Shown here piece by piece: positions 10,065-19,214 of a DNA stretch of 27,234 nt. The notes beneath the pieces were generated by a model. The model was not told the origin of the DNA. It saw only the letters and a program-made list of their open reading frames with translations, and did no database searches. Location of the stretch: positions 7,109-34,342 of the forward strand of contig NW_019773781.1 of the NCBI RefSeq assembly GCF_001039355.2, written 5' to 3'. Source of the DNA: Lingula anatina (lineage: Eukaryota > Brachiopoda > Lingulata > Lingulida > Lingulidae). A program made the position numbers and the translations under genes. Numbering within the stretch: position 1 is the first letter of the stretch; the number at the start of each line of letters is the position of its first letter.

Positions 10065-10262
10065 ACTTTTTGTCAACATCAGAGCGTGCAGACGCCATGT
10101 AGCTTCTTTAGCCTCTTGCAGTTCACTAGAGAGTCCCCTCATGGAAGCTCCTTTTCCTTTGGGCTGTGGCAAATTGACAAGACCTTGTCCATAAAAATCC
10201 AAGTTTTTCGCCATTGCTGACTTTATATCCTTCTCCGATAGCCTTGTGAATTCATTGAATAA
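10065..10262 (-). CDS. Internal exon (66 codons) of an unrecognised protein
   Basis: Starts after TACTTATTTTCAG and ends at a GTATGT donor, phase 0 at both ends, exactly 198 nt. It reads LFNEFTRLSEKDIKSAMAKN, then LDFYGQGLVNLPQPKGKGAS, then MRGLSSELQEAKEATWRLHA, ending LMLTKS. The first and last thirds look helical and the middle is a Gly/Pro/Lys loop. It joins in frame to the 18-codon exon at 10869-10922, giving a clean 84-residue N-terminus. No signal peptide or membrane segment is seen. The regular frame, good splice sites and upstream promoter make it a live gene in my view, but its function is unknown. Confidence 0.7.
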
Positions 10263-10868
10263 CTGAAAATAAGTAAACAACATAAATTCAACAGATAAAA
10301 ATATGAATTTATTCTAAAAATTGATATGGTATAATATGTTAAGATTAAAGGTAATTTTTCCTAACTAGTTTGTTATTTAATATCAAACTTGCTAGCCTTT
10401 TTACATGAACTGATCTTTTAAAACAAGACTGTAACATAATAACAGATAAATACGACAGCAAAAGCGGAAGTTTAGCCTGACCTCTAGCTGTGGTCCAATT
10501 TCAGAAACACAATGACCTGATTTTCTACTGCTATATCCACACAGCAGTGGATAAAAAAAATGATAAATACTACATGATTTATTTTTAAAAAGCTTACAGG
10601 GTTTTGTGATTTTTTTTATTAAAGCTAATCAGAAAAAATCCTATGTGTGAGAATAAAATAAGATTTTGATTACTGCCACGGAAAAAGTCACAGTATTCAA
10701 TACTCACAGCAACAGGCCCAAAAAGGGCTATGGGTCTATAACTTATCGTCTCAATATGGTTTAAAGCTTTCAATGATATAAAACTTTAGGAAATTAAAAA
10801 AAAAGTATAAAAAAAAGTCTAATTAAAAAAAAGGATAAAACCGTTAAATACTTAAAAATTTTACTTAC
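10263..10868 (-). other. Intron 1 of the unrecognised gene
   Basis: Bounded by GTAAGT at 10868 and CAG at 10263, both on the minus strand. AT-rich with A/T runs; no other exon is evident. Confidence 0.6.
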
Positions 10869-10922
10869 CAAAACAACAAACGTGTGTGAAGGCTTCCTTG
10901 TGGTACCTGACGGATCTGTCAT
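10869..10922 (-). CDS. First coding exon (MTDPSG...) of the unrecognised gene
   Basis: The minus-strand ATG at 10920-10922 opens 18 codons, MTDPSGTTRKPSHTFVVL, ending exactly at a consensus GTAAGT donor. Phase 0 joins it to LFNEFTRLSEKD at 10262. The ATG follows an E-box and an inverted CCAAT box by only a few bases, so the transcript start is probably very close and the 5' UTR short, or the true initiator differs. Too short to appear as a long frame, but frame, donor and promoter agree. Confidence 0.65.
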
Positions 10923-11020
10923 CACCAATCACGTGACTAAAAAACCCGCCAAAGTGAGTCTTTAAAAGGACTCAAAGCTTGCAAAGCCCGCCAAAGTGAG
11001 TCTTTAAATGGACTCAAAAC
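10923..11020 (-). promoter_or_regulatory. Putative promoter: CACGTG E-box, CCAAT box and 42-bp repeats
   Basis: Directly upstream of the minus-strand ATG at 10922 the sequence reads GTCACGTGATTGGTG. It carries a CACGTG E-box (10930-10935) next to an inverted CCAAT box, a layout used by bHLH-zip factors such as USF/TFE in animals. Farther upstream, a unit beginning cccgccaaagtgagtctttaaa with gga ctcaaa after it occurs at 10945 and 10987, 42 bp apart. Each unit holds gagtc-tttaaa-ggactc, an imperfect palindrome. The promoter role is inferred from position. Confidence 0.5.
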
Positions 11021-11886
11021 TTGAGTCTAGCTTGAAACAATGAAATCGTTAGGTTGGATTCCTTAAACGGACTTGAGTGAGTCTGTTTTGGTTAACAGTG
11101 AGTCTCTAAGTGAATACAGCACCCTGGAGGCCTCTGAGAGAATCGGTTGAAGCTTTTTTTTTTTTTTCTCTCAGTGATAAGTGAATATCAACAAACAGTT
11201 GTCACGCGTATTTGTTCACGGATATACTCGATACAGCCGATAAAATATGCTCAAGATCAACGAGGAACATAACATAAACAATGAAAAGGAAAGTTTGGCG
11301 TAGTCAAACGACATTTTATGGCGACAACAATCTCCAGAGCTTATTTATGCACATGTGCATTCTGCACATGCTCAATTGTGCCCTAGAGGGGTAATCTCCA
11401 TTGAGGCAGATGTTGCTACTTATACCATCACTGCCTGACCCCATTTTGCTTGATGCATTCTGTTGACGCGCATGATACGATTAAGCTACAAGTTATCTCA
11501 AATCTTCAACTGAAACCTTCAGTTCAAAAAATGCTATCGGCTTTTACTTCTCTAAGAATTTTCAGCAGTTCACTCGATCTGTTGAACCGTACACTTGACA
11601 GATTCTGCACAACTTCAAGCAAGGCTCAACAGTACAATTGCCGACTGTTACATGAATGCGGTATAAATATCCCTAAGGCCATAACATTTAATGCACGCAA
11701 CAATTTGCTACATTGTTATTATTGTTAAAATGATTAGGATAGTGGGGTTATATACGAACAATCAATACTCCTTGTTGCCTTCTTTCTTGTTATAAATGAG
11801 ACTGAAAGTTTGTGGTACAATGAGATGGAGGAGACATACGTAAATTGTCTAGTGCATTAACAACAGGCCAGTAATATAAAATAAAA
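11021..11886. other. Gap: intergenic, no gene seen
   Basis: Lies between the 3' end of the ankyrin-Death gene and the 5' end of the unrecognised gene, both on the minus strand. A T13 run is at 11154-11167 and an ATTAAA hexamer on the minus strand near 11684-11689 may serve the ankyrin-Death transcript. A plus-strand frame at 11450-11728 has no supporting motif. Confidence 0.4.
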
Positions 11887-12138
11887 CTAACCCAGACACG
11901 CATTCAACTGTTGGTCTTTCAGAGCCTTGAACAGGTTATGGACTGTGGTCCCTGCTTTTGTTTTCATCCACTCCCACAGAATCTGGAATGCCTCCTCCCT
12001 TGCATCATTTGGATTCTGACATCTGATGTTCTCCAGCTTGGAGTTAAGTATTCCCAGCTGCTTTCGCGCCAAGAAGCGGATGTCTCTTACAGACACTTGT
12101 TCACTCACTGCAGTCATTACTTTTTGGAAAAGATGGGT
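11887..12138 (-). CDS. Death-domain terminal exon of the ankyrin gene
   Basis: After the acceptor GGTAATTTCAG at 12139 the frame reads THLFQKVMTAVSEQVSVRDI, then RFLARKQLGILNSKLENIRC, NPNDAREEAFQILWEWMKTK, AGTTVHNLFKALKDQQLNAC and LG, stopping at TAG (11887-11889). The pattern of a short helix with LG, then IE/LENI, NP.D.REEAFQIL..W and TV..L..AL is that of a Death domain, about 75 residues and essentially complete. Death domains mediate homotypic assembly in apoptosis and NF-kB/innate signalling. It lies downstream of ankyrin exons on the same strand, as in ankyrin/Death adaptor or NF-kB-type proteins. Splicing through GGTTAGT instead of stopping is possible, but it would not join the 10262 exon in frame. 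Confidence 0.75.
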   Translation of the reverse strand, partial: THLFQKVMTAVSEQVSVRDIRFLARKQLGILNSKLENIRCQNPNDAREEAFQILWEWMKTKAGTTVHNLFKALKDQQLNACLG

Positions 12139-12964
12139 CTGAAATTACCAACATTGACATATATATGATAGAGGTTGAAAGAGCGTGTTGGTTACCAGAA
12201 AAAAAAAATGATTGTGGCAACCAAATAACCCGACATGATAGAAATATGAATAACGTTTAGGCTTATTCCTGATTTTAAGTGAGAGATCATTCCGTCATTC
12301 GAAAAAACAAACCTGAATCGATGGCAAAGAAAATCTCTGCAGCATTATCTTTATGTGTCTATGGTTCCTTTTTACAGCCAAGGCATATGGTGTTAGTTTA
12401 TCCTACAATAGAAAGTTTACACTTTTTTCACTGTTTTAACGCTTTCAATAATGGTTCGACAGAAGGGTTTGACATATTAATATTTTACATAAGTGGTGTA
12501 GAATTAAACCCGCCAAGAAAACAACACGAAAATACAAGGGACATGCGTTTCTGTAAACAAATAACGCAATGATGAGGAGAGAGAATATAATGTGCCTGTT
12601 TGTATATTTAACACTACTGGCTCACCTTGCCTTTTATTTATTAACGATAATTATTTAATAAAACAAAGCAGCAAAGCTTTCAAATGTACAGACAAAAAGC
12701 AGAAAATAAAAATGCAGAAAGTAGGTCATTTTGTCAAATTTAATACAATATAAAATACGGTAATATGCCAAACAATTCGACAAAATTACCTATTTAATTT
12801 CAGGGAAACGTCGTTTTCAAATTCAATTTTTGACTGCAGAACACTTCATATTGAATTAAATAACTGATACCAAATTAAACAAGCAGTTTGCTAGCAACAT
12901 TTAAAACATGATCAGCTGCGCGTGCCAAGCTAGTGAACAAAATGACAGTTCGCTACGGGAGACG
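12139..12964. other. Gap: intron, no exon seen
   Basis: Minus-strand intronic DNA between the linker and Death-domain exons. AT-rich; plus-strand frames here have no splice or motif support. Confidence 0.4.
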
Positions 12965-13568
12965 GTTTAGTGGCACGCGGTAGCATGGGTTCTAGCCTCT
13001 TAAAGCTATAACCCTACCTGTGCAACAAACAATACGGACTTACTGGCTGATGTATCCTGCTGTTACTTACACCTAGGTACAGTTTATTGTCGCGCTCGAC
13101 CACGCGATAGACCACGGAAACCGGCATCATGGCGTTCACTCGTCTAAAGTATTGTATTATTCCACCTAAGCTATTGTGTTTGTGCGTTTGGATTTTGAAG
13201 GGATTAATACGGCACTCCATTGTTTACACGCCCCATTCTATTCACGGGACAGGGATTAAAACATTTCAAACGCTGTTTAACCTGTGTACAAAGGAAACAT
13301 AATTGTTACTATCACTGTACGCCCGCCATATTTAGGCCGTGGCTTTGTAGAGCCATAGCTCAATTTGATGTGAATGCGACCTACCGCCGCAACAAACAAT
13401 GGTGACCTTCTGGCTGATGTATCCTGCTGTTAATTACACCTAGTTACAGTTGATTGTTGCGCTCGAGCTGGACCACAGAAATCGGCGTCATGGGGTTCAT
13501 TCGTCTATTGTGTTTTTCCACCTAAGCTATTGTGTTTGTGCGTTTGGAATTTGAAGGGATTTATACGA
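12965..13568. repeat. Tandem duplication, about 370-bp period
   Basis: The stretch 13019-13211 recurs at 13386-13568: caacaaacaat, ctggctgatgtatcctgctg, ttacacctag, gcgctcga, then cacctaagctattgtgtttg and tgcgtttgg. Copy 2 lacks part of the middle. Both lie in the intron upstream of the Death-domain exon. The open minus-strand frames across both copies come from the repeat and do not look coding. Confidence 0.7.
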
Positions 13569-13597
13569 AGCAGAATATGTGAAAACAACACCTTTAC

Positions 13598-13752
13598 ATA
13601 TCTAATTAGTTCTATAGTGAGACTGTTAACATGCATAGGAATTAAATCTGAAGAAAAACCACATATATACAAAAAAGTCAGAACTTCATCAAAATTGAAC
13701 TGATCAAGCTTATTTCCAAACTTGATCTGTAAACTAGTCAGACTGATCACTC
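13598..13752 (-). CDS. Linker exon between ankyrin and Death-domain exons
   Basis: The acceptor after CTTTTTTCTTGCAACTTACAG is strong and the GTAAAG donor follows IRY. The frame reads GVISLTSLQIKFGNKLDQFN, then FDEVLTFLYICGFSSDLIPM, and ends HVNSLTIELIRY. It is hydrophobic and helical; no domain recognised. Its end is phase 0 and joins THLFQKV of the Death exon cleanly. Its start is less certain: the strong acceptor implies phase 1, while the ankyrin exons end in phase 0. A weaker acceptor at 13727 would begin IKFGNKLDQF in phase 0 and match. Confidence 0.6.
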
Positions 13753-14143
13753 CTGTAAGTTGCAAGAAAAAAGGCTGATCGGTTTTCCTTAAAATGTGCT
13801 ATCAGCTTTGCATTTATGCTGAAAAAAAAAAAAATTTGCAAAAATAGTCTGTTCAAGCGGATTTTCGAACTTTACCTGAGTATTATGAAAATACATCAGT
13901 TTTGTCAGTTTTAAGCCAAAAGGTAAAACGGTTTCCACCTATCATGTTATCGGTGAAAGTGCACGGCGACGGCAGCGACAGCGACGACAGACGCAGGTGA
14001 CGGCTGTATTTGTGTCTGTACATAATAAAAATAAACGAATTTACTCAGTTATTCTAGACATTGTTTAACTGCATCATCTCTTCAATCATTTATCCGCCCA
14101 ACACTCCCCAGTGTAAGCTGCCTATTAACAAAGTGTCACAAAC

Positions 14144-14242
14144 CTTATCCTTGATATTAGGATCAGCTCCACGCCCCAGAAGAAGCTTCACGATGTCTCT
14201 ACAGCCTTTTTTCGCTGCCGCATGTAAAGGAGTTCTGCCATC
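14144..14242 (-). CDS. Ankyrin-repeat exon, intact 33 codons
   Basis: Exactly 99 nt between GTTACCAG and a GTTTGT donor, phase 0 on both sides. It reads DGRTPLHAAAKKGCRDIVKL followed by LLGRGADPNIKDK, a textbook ankyrin repeat with TPLH, the helix-2 IVKLLL and the GADPNIKDK beta-hairpin. One exon encodes one repeat. It is one of a tandem exon pair with 14701-14799. The protein is a scaffold with at least four ankyrin repeats and a C-terminal Death domain. Confidence 0.88.
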
Positions 14243-14700
14243 CTGGTAACAATAAATGATCAGCAGGATGATATAATGTTGTATTTCTTCACATTTTTTT
14301 ATTTAATTTATGTGTTGGATTAACTAACGTTTAGATAGAAGAACCAAGTGCACAATATATATCAGCAGTCAAATGCTTACAGGTCAAATGTTAACAAATT
14401 ATCTTATGACGAAAGAAAGATCATAATGTGCAAGTAAAAAAAAATGAATTGTATAAATGCAAGGAAATGAAAGGAATTAGTTTGCACCTAACTGTTTACA
14501 TGTAACATCAGCCCCATGTTTTCTTTCTTTACATTTTACTCACTCATTATGACCAGATAAAAAGTAAATGATTAAACAAACTCATCGGTCGTTTATGACA
14601 AAATAGAGGAAGTACATGTATACCTCCTTATGTCTATCAAACCAGCCGACAAGGCCAACGGTAATTTATCTATACAACAGTACATGTATGTGTCACAAAC
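14243..14700 (-). repeat. Intron carrying exon-duplication flanks
   Basis: The sequence next to exon 14144-14242 (ggtaacaataaatgatcagca, then tcttcacattt) matches that next to exon 14701-14799 (ggtaacatcaaatgatcagca, then cctcacattt). The downstream flank tgtcacaaaccttat is also shared. So an exon and its flanks of about 180 bp were duplicated, 557 bp apart. Confidence 0.75.
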
Positions 14701-14799
14701 CTTATTGGTGATATTAGGATCAGCTCCACGCTCCAGGAGAAGCCTCACAGTGTTTTCATCGCGTGTACATGCTGCCCGATGTAAAGGAGTTCTGCCATA
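14701..14799 (-). CDS. Ankyrin-repeat exon, intact 33 codons
   Basis: Exactly 99 nt, acceptor GTTACCAG and donor GTTTGT, phase 0 on both sides. It reads YGRTPLHRAACTRDENTVRL then LLERGADPNITNK. The TPLHRAA, VRLLLERGADPN pattern is canonical. It is very close to exon 14144-14242 at both ends and freer in the middle (CTRDEN for KKGCRD), the helix-loop area that sets binding specificity in ankyrin repeats. Confidence 0.88.
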
Positions 14800-14934
14800 C
14801 TGGTAACATCAAATGATCAGCATTCTGATATCATATTATGTCGTCTTTCCTCACATTTGATTTGTTTATCTTATATCTATAGCACTGATGAGGCAAAAAT
14901 AATACCAGAGAGGCAAAACATACAACAAAATGCA

Positions 14935-15263
14935 GAGTATGTGACCTGTGCATGTTGTTGCAATATGTGTCACATATACTGCTACACTATGTCCCAAATA
15001 GTGGATGTATTCTAACTTGCAATTAACTACAAAAACGGTCAAATGAAATGAGTTAAATATCTATCCGTGGTTTTAACATACATTTGTATATCTGTATCAT
15101 CCAAGTCGCTAACACAATACACCATCCATACACAAAACCATGGAACATTCAATGACGGATTTCATAGAAAATACACTGGTTGGATTTTCAGTATCACTTA
15201 ACTACAGAAACACCAATATCTGTATATATACACAAATATCGCACAAGCGGAAATGGGCGTCTA
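14935..15263. repeat. Duplicated block, copy 2, left part
   Basis: Homologous to 75-465 (cgctaacacaatacaccat, cacaaaac-atggaa, gaaatgggcgt). The block is interrupted at the TA dinucleotide 15266-15267 by the Tc1 element and resumes at 17000 with acgcatgcgtcttaccgag, matching 470-486. Confidence 0.8.
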
Positions 15264-15267
15264 AGTA

Positions 15268-16997
15268 CAGTGCCGCCGGAAATTCCCCTAACCAAAGGGC
15301 CGCACAATACCGGGTTATGTTGTATCAACTGCAGCAGGTGACTACAGTAAAGGCAGATCGAATATGAGAACAAAACTCTGAAGAACAAATCGGGCTTAGT
15401 TTTAACATGAAAAACAATTTTATTTGAGGTTCACTTGATAATAATAAGTCACGATCAACACAAGCGTAGTTGAAATGAATAATTTAAAATAGCTAATACA
15501 TCAAATAAATATCAATGTCTCATTAATTTTTATTATATGTGTTGCTAGTTTAGTAGCCTGATGCACGACCTTCTCTCTCAATTACCGCTGGAATCACCTT
15601 CTTTAGGTGATTAATATATTTATTACACTTTGCTGCGTTGATATTTCCCCATGCCTCTCTAATGCCTTCAACAAGTTGTTCTCTCGTGGTTGGCTTAACA
15701 CTCCCACGCAGGTATAATTTTTGAAAATAATTCAGACCCGTGAAGTAAACCACAACTTATCGTTAACAATATAATCGAAACATGTCATATTATACAAAAT
15801 ACTTACTGGCCATTTAGGAAGTCTAGATACACAAACAATCCTGTTGACACGTGTCAGTTGATTGAGAATTAGGTAAAACTGAATAGTTTGGATTGAAGAG
15901 CGTCATCGCAATGTTAACATTTAAATTTTAGACGACGTGTGTCACACAGTAGTGTTTATGTAATAGTCAGAGCTTAATCACTGTGTTTACCCGGCATGAA
16001 TAAAGCTAACCTGAACTGATTGACTGATTGTTAATTAATGTGAGATGACACGTGCCAAACAGTGAAGTTAGCCCGAGAGATTGTAATCCAGCTTTTTAAA
16101 TTAATTTTCTTTGATGCTTTTAAGTATGCAAAAGGCTTTTGGTTAAGTTTGGAGTTTAGATCGTAAAGATGAACTATTCCTATCGTTTTGAAAATCATAG
16201 GTGCGGAGTTGATATCAAAGAATGAAAGAGAAACAGTTGTATCAAAATTAAGAGTAATTTTTTTTTAATAATATTTACGCGTGTTAAATTAAAATTCTAA
16301 TTCGAAGTCATCATACAGACCGTTTAATGTATATGGTTATTTTTAAATGGAACATTTTAAAAGCAAATAAGTTGGAAGCAGGCATTTGTGAGTAATTCAT
16401 GTACACCTGGGCTGGACCCCTTTACGACAAAATAGAAATTGTTCTTTGGCTTCTTACTTTTATGTGTAGAACAAAATACACTGTAGATAGTGCTCAGTGA
16501 CGTCTTGCGTTCTGGTATGGATTTCTTTTGGTGTGCACGCTGCATATGCTAAAATCACGCAGTACATCATCATGGCGACAAGACAAGAGACGAAAATATA
16601 TAAATATTGCATCGTGCAGTGGTCATCAGGGGAGCTCACCGTATTTGAATCAGCCAGACTTCGCTGTTGGCATGTTCTTATACTTAAAATCTCCGTATCA
16701 GAGTAGAGTGATCAAAGTAAAGTGAAGCCACCGCACATTAAATGTCAATTAACGCTTAGACGAACACTTAATTGCCACCAAGCTCAGCTTGTTTATCTCA
16801 GCGAGCTAGGGTTAGGCTCTTTTGTTAGCATAAAGTTTGGCACGATAATTACCCGACGGGGCAGGGCATGGTACTATTCTTAACAGAAACCAAACAGCGC
16901 CTGGATGACAATATTATTTCCATAGTTACCGAGTCAGGCCGTCTGAACAACCCGCAGCGCACCGCAGGGTAAGTAAGGGTAATTTCAGGCGGCACTG
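15268..16997. mobile_element. Tc1/mariner-superfamily transposon, 1730 bp, decayed
   Basis: Left end CAGTGCCGCCGGAAATT; right end reverse-complemented CAGTGCCGCCTGAAATT. The terminal inverted repeats agree at about 22 of 26 bases. The element is flanked by TA on each side (15266-15267 and 16998-16999), the Tc1/mariner target. The homologous block at 460-486 has no element here, which gives an empty site. The size is near a full Tc1 element (about 1.6 kb), and a transposase C-terminus survives on the minus strand, but the interior has no long frame. It is probably immobile. Confidence 0.85.
15550..15753 (-). pseudogene. Tc1-like transposase, C-terminal remnant
   Basis: The minus-strand frame ends KPTTREQLVEGIREAW, GNINAAKCNKYINHLKKVIP, AVIEREGRASGY and a stop. 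This matches the end of Tc1 transposases, where a Thr-rich turn is followed by an I.EEW...I helix and a closing V.AVI...G...Y. Just upstream at 15807-15812 a Trp-Pro after LPK recalls the L.WP...PDLNPIE segment, but stops and lost sequence separate it. A full enzyme is about 340 residues with a DDE/D catalytic triad; neither the triad nor the N-terminal HTH domains is visible. Non-functional. Confidence 0.75.
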
Positions 16998-17016
16998 TAA
17001 CACGCATGCGTCTTAC

Positions 17017-17116
17017 CGAGTCCTGGGCATTTAATTCAGCCCCGCTGTCCAGGAGTACCTGTTGTTTCGCCACCTCGGCATTGCCTTTCAGCCCTGTGCA
17101 GAGAAGTCCATCCAAA
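17017..17116 (-). pseudogene. Ankyrin-repeat exon, frameshifted (100 nt)
   Basis: Minus-strand exon between TTTCACCAG and GTAAGACGCATGCG. The first part reads FGWTSLHRAE in phase 0 and the second reads GNAEVAKQQVLLDSGAELNA plus QDS in another frame. It is 100 nt against 99 nt for intact exons, a net gain of one base; an insertion coding QQV and a loss near GAAAGG explain it. The sister exon at 483-579 has a different error (97 nt). Splicing it in would truncate the protein; skipping it would keep phase 0, since the flanking exons are phase 0. Confidence 0.75.
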
Positions 17117-17235
17117 CTGGTGAAATGAAAATCATATTATATCACTTAGGTTTATTTACTAGACTATTATCATATTATCTCACTATTCCAGTAATATTTG
17201 AAGTAATACTCTGGCTCCAGTTGCTGCTGTCAGCG
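17117..17235 (-). repeat. Duplicated block, copy 2, right part (intron)
   Basis: Aligns with 580-690: gaaat-aaaa-cat-ttatatca, ggttta-ttt-ctaga-tattat, ttt-tcactatt, gaagta-ta-t. The similarity ends near 17235, where the copy B intron is enlarged by about 4.15 kb to exon 21403. Confidence 0.7.
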
Positions 17236-17879
17236 TGTGGTCATCATCTGTAATTAATACTCTCCGACCACAGAATCCGCTAGCAGTATTTCACAGTATT
17301 TTTGTATCGCCTATATTTTAATTTTTAATACTATTACCTAGACCCCTGAAAATAAAAGATGGGACTATTACCGTGTAAATACTTAACCTTTTACATTTAA
17401 GCAGTAGTTACAGTATTAAGTAGATGTCCAATTGTAATGAACCTTTTCATACATATGGAATGAATATTCTAAACCTCTTTATATATATAATTTGTGTACA
17501 CTTAATTCAAGCGTGGGCTCGAAAAAGGACATTACGTTTTCGACTAACTTAGTGGATAACGCAATTTAAGATTCCACGGTTCGTGTTAGATTTAAGCCTC
17601 GGTCACAACCGGCCGTATGGTCTCTTATGGGCTGTTTGCGTCTTAATTTTGCGCAGAATCTCACTTCCCACGCCAGCCCTTCTTACGGAATTTCGACTTC
17701 GCAGACAGCCCGTAAGCACGTGCAGAGGATGTTGGACATCTCCAAAAGATTCTACGAATAGCCTGCGAGTAGCCGCAAGCGTAACTTATTCCCCTTTGTC
17801 CGGAGTTAGCAAGAGAAACGAGCGTTGTGCAAGACGCACGTCGCAAGCAATGAAGGAGCAAGTGTCCTTTGCATGTTTA
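17236..17879. other. Gap: intron insertion, possible repeat
   Basis: No exon is seen. From about 17590 the base composition turns GC-richer (gcctcggtcacaaccggccg, gacttcgcagacagcccgtaag), unlike the surrounding intron, and it contains CACGTG and CGTAAG/CTTACG words. It is probably a repeat into which the LINE inserted, or which lay beside it. The open frames on both strands here are short and unsupported. Confidence 0.45.
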
Positions 17880-19015
17880 TTTATTTTTTTTTTTTTATTC
17901 GAAAATTAATACAACACAAATTATTACAGCACAATAAGAGACAAATATACCTTCCACACACCATTCACACACTACAAACGAAGTTCTTACAAATGTTGAT
18001 TAAAGATACATGTAGAATTTTTTTAATAACAGAATCTTAGTAGGCCTAGGCTACAACAAATGTTATTTTTTATTCATATTAATATTTTTTCTATACTGTC
18101 CCATTTTTTTCTTAGATTATCTGCCTTTTGAGGACCCAGTAGGTAGAGAGATTGAAAATCTATTTTTTTTTTTTTTGCTTTTCCAAATACTTTTTGCAGG
18201 CATTCCAAAGAGGTGTAATTTTATTCTGTCCACATAGAGTGAAATATGTCTTTATATAGAGAAGTAGTAGATTAATACCTAAGAGAGGGCTGTCGTCCAG
18301 GATTCCAAATATAAACAGGCACGGTTGTTGTTGTAATTCAACAGAGTACTGTGTACGTAGGTTCTGAATGAGACAAGTCCAAATAGCTTGAACATATGTA
18401 CAGTCCCAGAAAATATGCAATAAAGTTTCTTTTGGGTCATTACAGAAAGTGCATCGCTCATGTTCTAACATATTGTATTTAAAAATCATCGAATTCGTAA
18501 AATAGATTCTATGCAAAATTCTAAATTGCAGTGTGAGAAGTTTATGGTCATTTGTTTCTCGAAAGGGCAATGCATGAACTAGCTTCCACTTTTCACTTGG
18601 AAAATCAATGTTCAGCTTTTCCCTCCACTTATCATGGATGTTAAAAGGTATTGCTTCCTTATCTGAAATAAATTTCGGGTAAAAAAGTTTCGTTAATTTG
18701 TTTTTCGATTTTAATAATACTAGATTTTTATTTGTTATTGCTGCAAGATTATTTTGATACCCTCTTATAACAGTTTTCCAGGCAGAAGGTAAAGCGCTGA
18801 TGACGCCTTGATAGTCAAGGACATTACAATCTATATTATACTTATCACAAAAAACGTCTAGACTTTTTACTGAACCAGTATTATCAATCAGGTCATTAAT
18901 GTAAATCACTCCTTTTCGAAACCAAGGTTTATAGAAGATTATCTTTTTATTGATCTTAATATGATCATTTCCCCATAAAGGTTGTACTAGGATATCATCC
19001 GGAGAAGTAGTAGTG
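17880..19015 (-). mobile_element. 5'-truncated LINE (L1/Tx1-like), 3' end
   Basis: Minus-strand element with a poly(A) tail (plus-strand T13 at about 17885-17897, preceded by a TTCGAATAAA signal on the minus strand), a 3' UTR of about 260 bp, and the C-terminus of ORF2. The 5' end falls near 19015, where the coding match stops. L1-type insertions are commonly truncated like this. No target-site duplication could be made out. It lies in the intron between ankyrin exons 21403 and 17116, in the same orientation as the gene. Confidence 0.75.
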
Positions 19016-19122
19016 TTCAGTAAGGCGCACGCTCTCACAGCTAACGAACAAAGTGTACCGGAAATGCGACGCACGTGCGTCACCTCCGCGCCTGGTGTAT
19101 AAAAGGCGTGCTTACGAAGCAC
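18160..19122 (-). pseudogene. LINE ORF2 C-terminal fragment with zf-RVT region
   Basis: The longest frame of the window (320 codons). Residues 36-100 show LNTTTSPDDILVQPLWGNDH, then IFYKPWFRKGVIYINDLIDN, typical of the region after the reverse-transcriptase core in L1/Tx1-type LINEs. Residues 224-241 are CTFCNDPKETLLHIFWDC: two Cys, then H236 and C241, the zinc-finger-like zf-RVT motif. Residues 1-35 read from host DNA and not LINE. The endonuclease and the RT catalytic motif (F/YADD) are absent because of 5' truncation. The C-terminal KKKK is coded by an A run. It is dead as a mobile element though the frame is uninterrupted, which suggests a fairly recent insertion. Confidence 0.8.
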
Positions 19123-19130
19123 GCTCGTGT
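19068..19130 (+). promoter_or_regulatory. TATA promoter with palindromic E-box
   Basis: The perfect 14-bp palindrome GACGCACGTGCGTC (19068-19081) centres on a CACGTG E-box. Seventeen bases on lies TATAAAA (19098-19104), and just after it the hairpin GCGTGCTTacgAAGCACGC (19107-19125), near the expected start of transcription about 30 bp after the TATA box. This is a classical animal core promoter layout. It immediately flanks the LINE 5' junction; it may belong to an older repeat or to a retroelement. Confidence 0.45.
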
Positions 19131-19214
19131 CTTTACAATGAACGTCGCCTGTGTAACGTGTACAACAAGTTTCAAAATTTTCAAAATTTTGTTCAATTGA
19201 ATTTAGTTTCTAAT

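Noticed and set aside
12450-12470. ggttcgac word resembling a tRNA B box
   Set aside because: There is no A box at the right distance and no cloverleaf could be drawn.
16357-17115. Minus- and plus-strand frames inside the Tc1 element, including one at its right end
   Set aside because: They do not match Tc1 transposase, and the rightmost one runs from the ankyrin exon through the splice donor into the inverted repeat.
17583-17909. 108-codon plus-strand frame and its antisense frame next to the LINE tail
   Set aside because: GC-richer repeat-like DNA; the frame runs into the LINE poly-T and shows no known motif.
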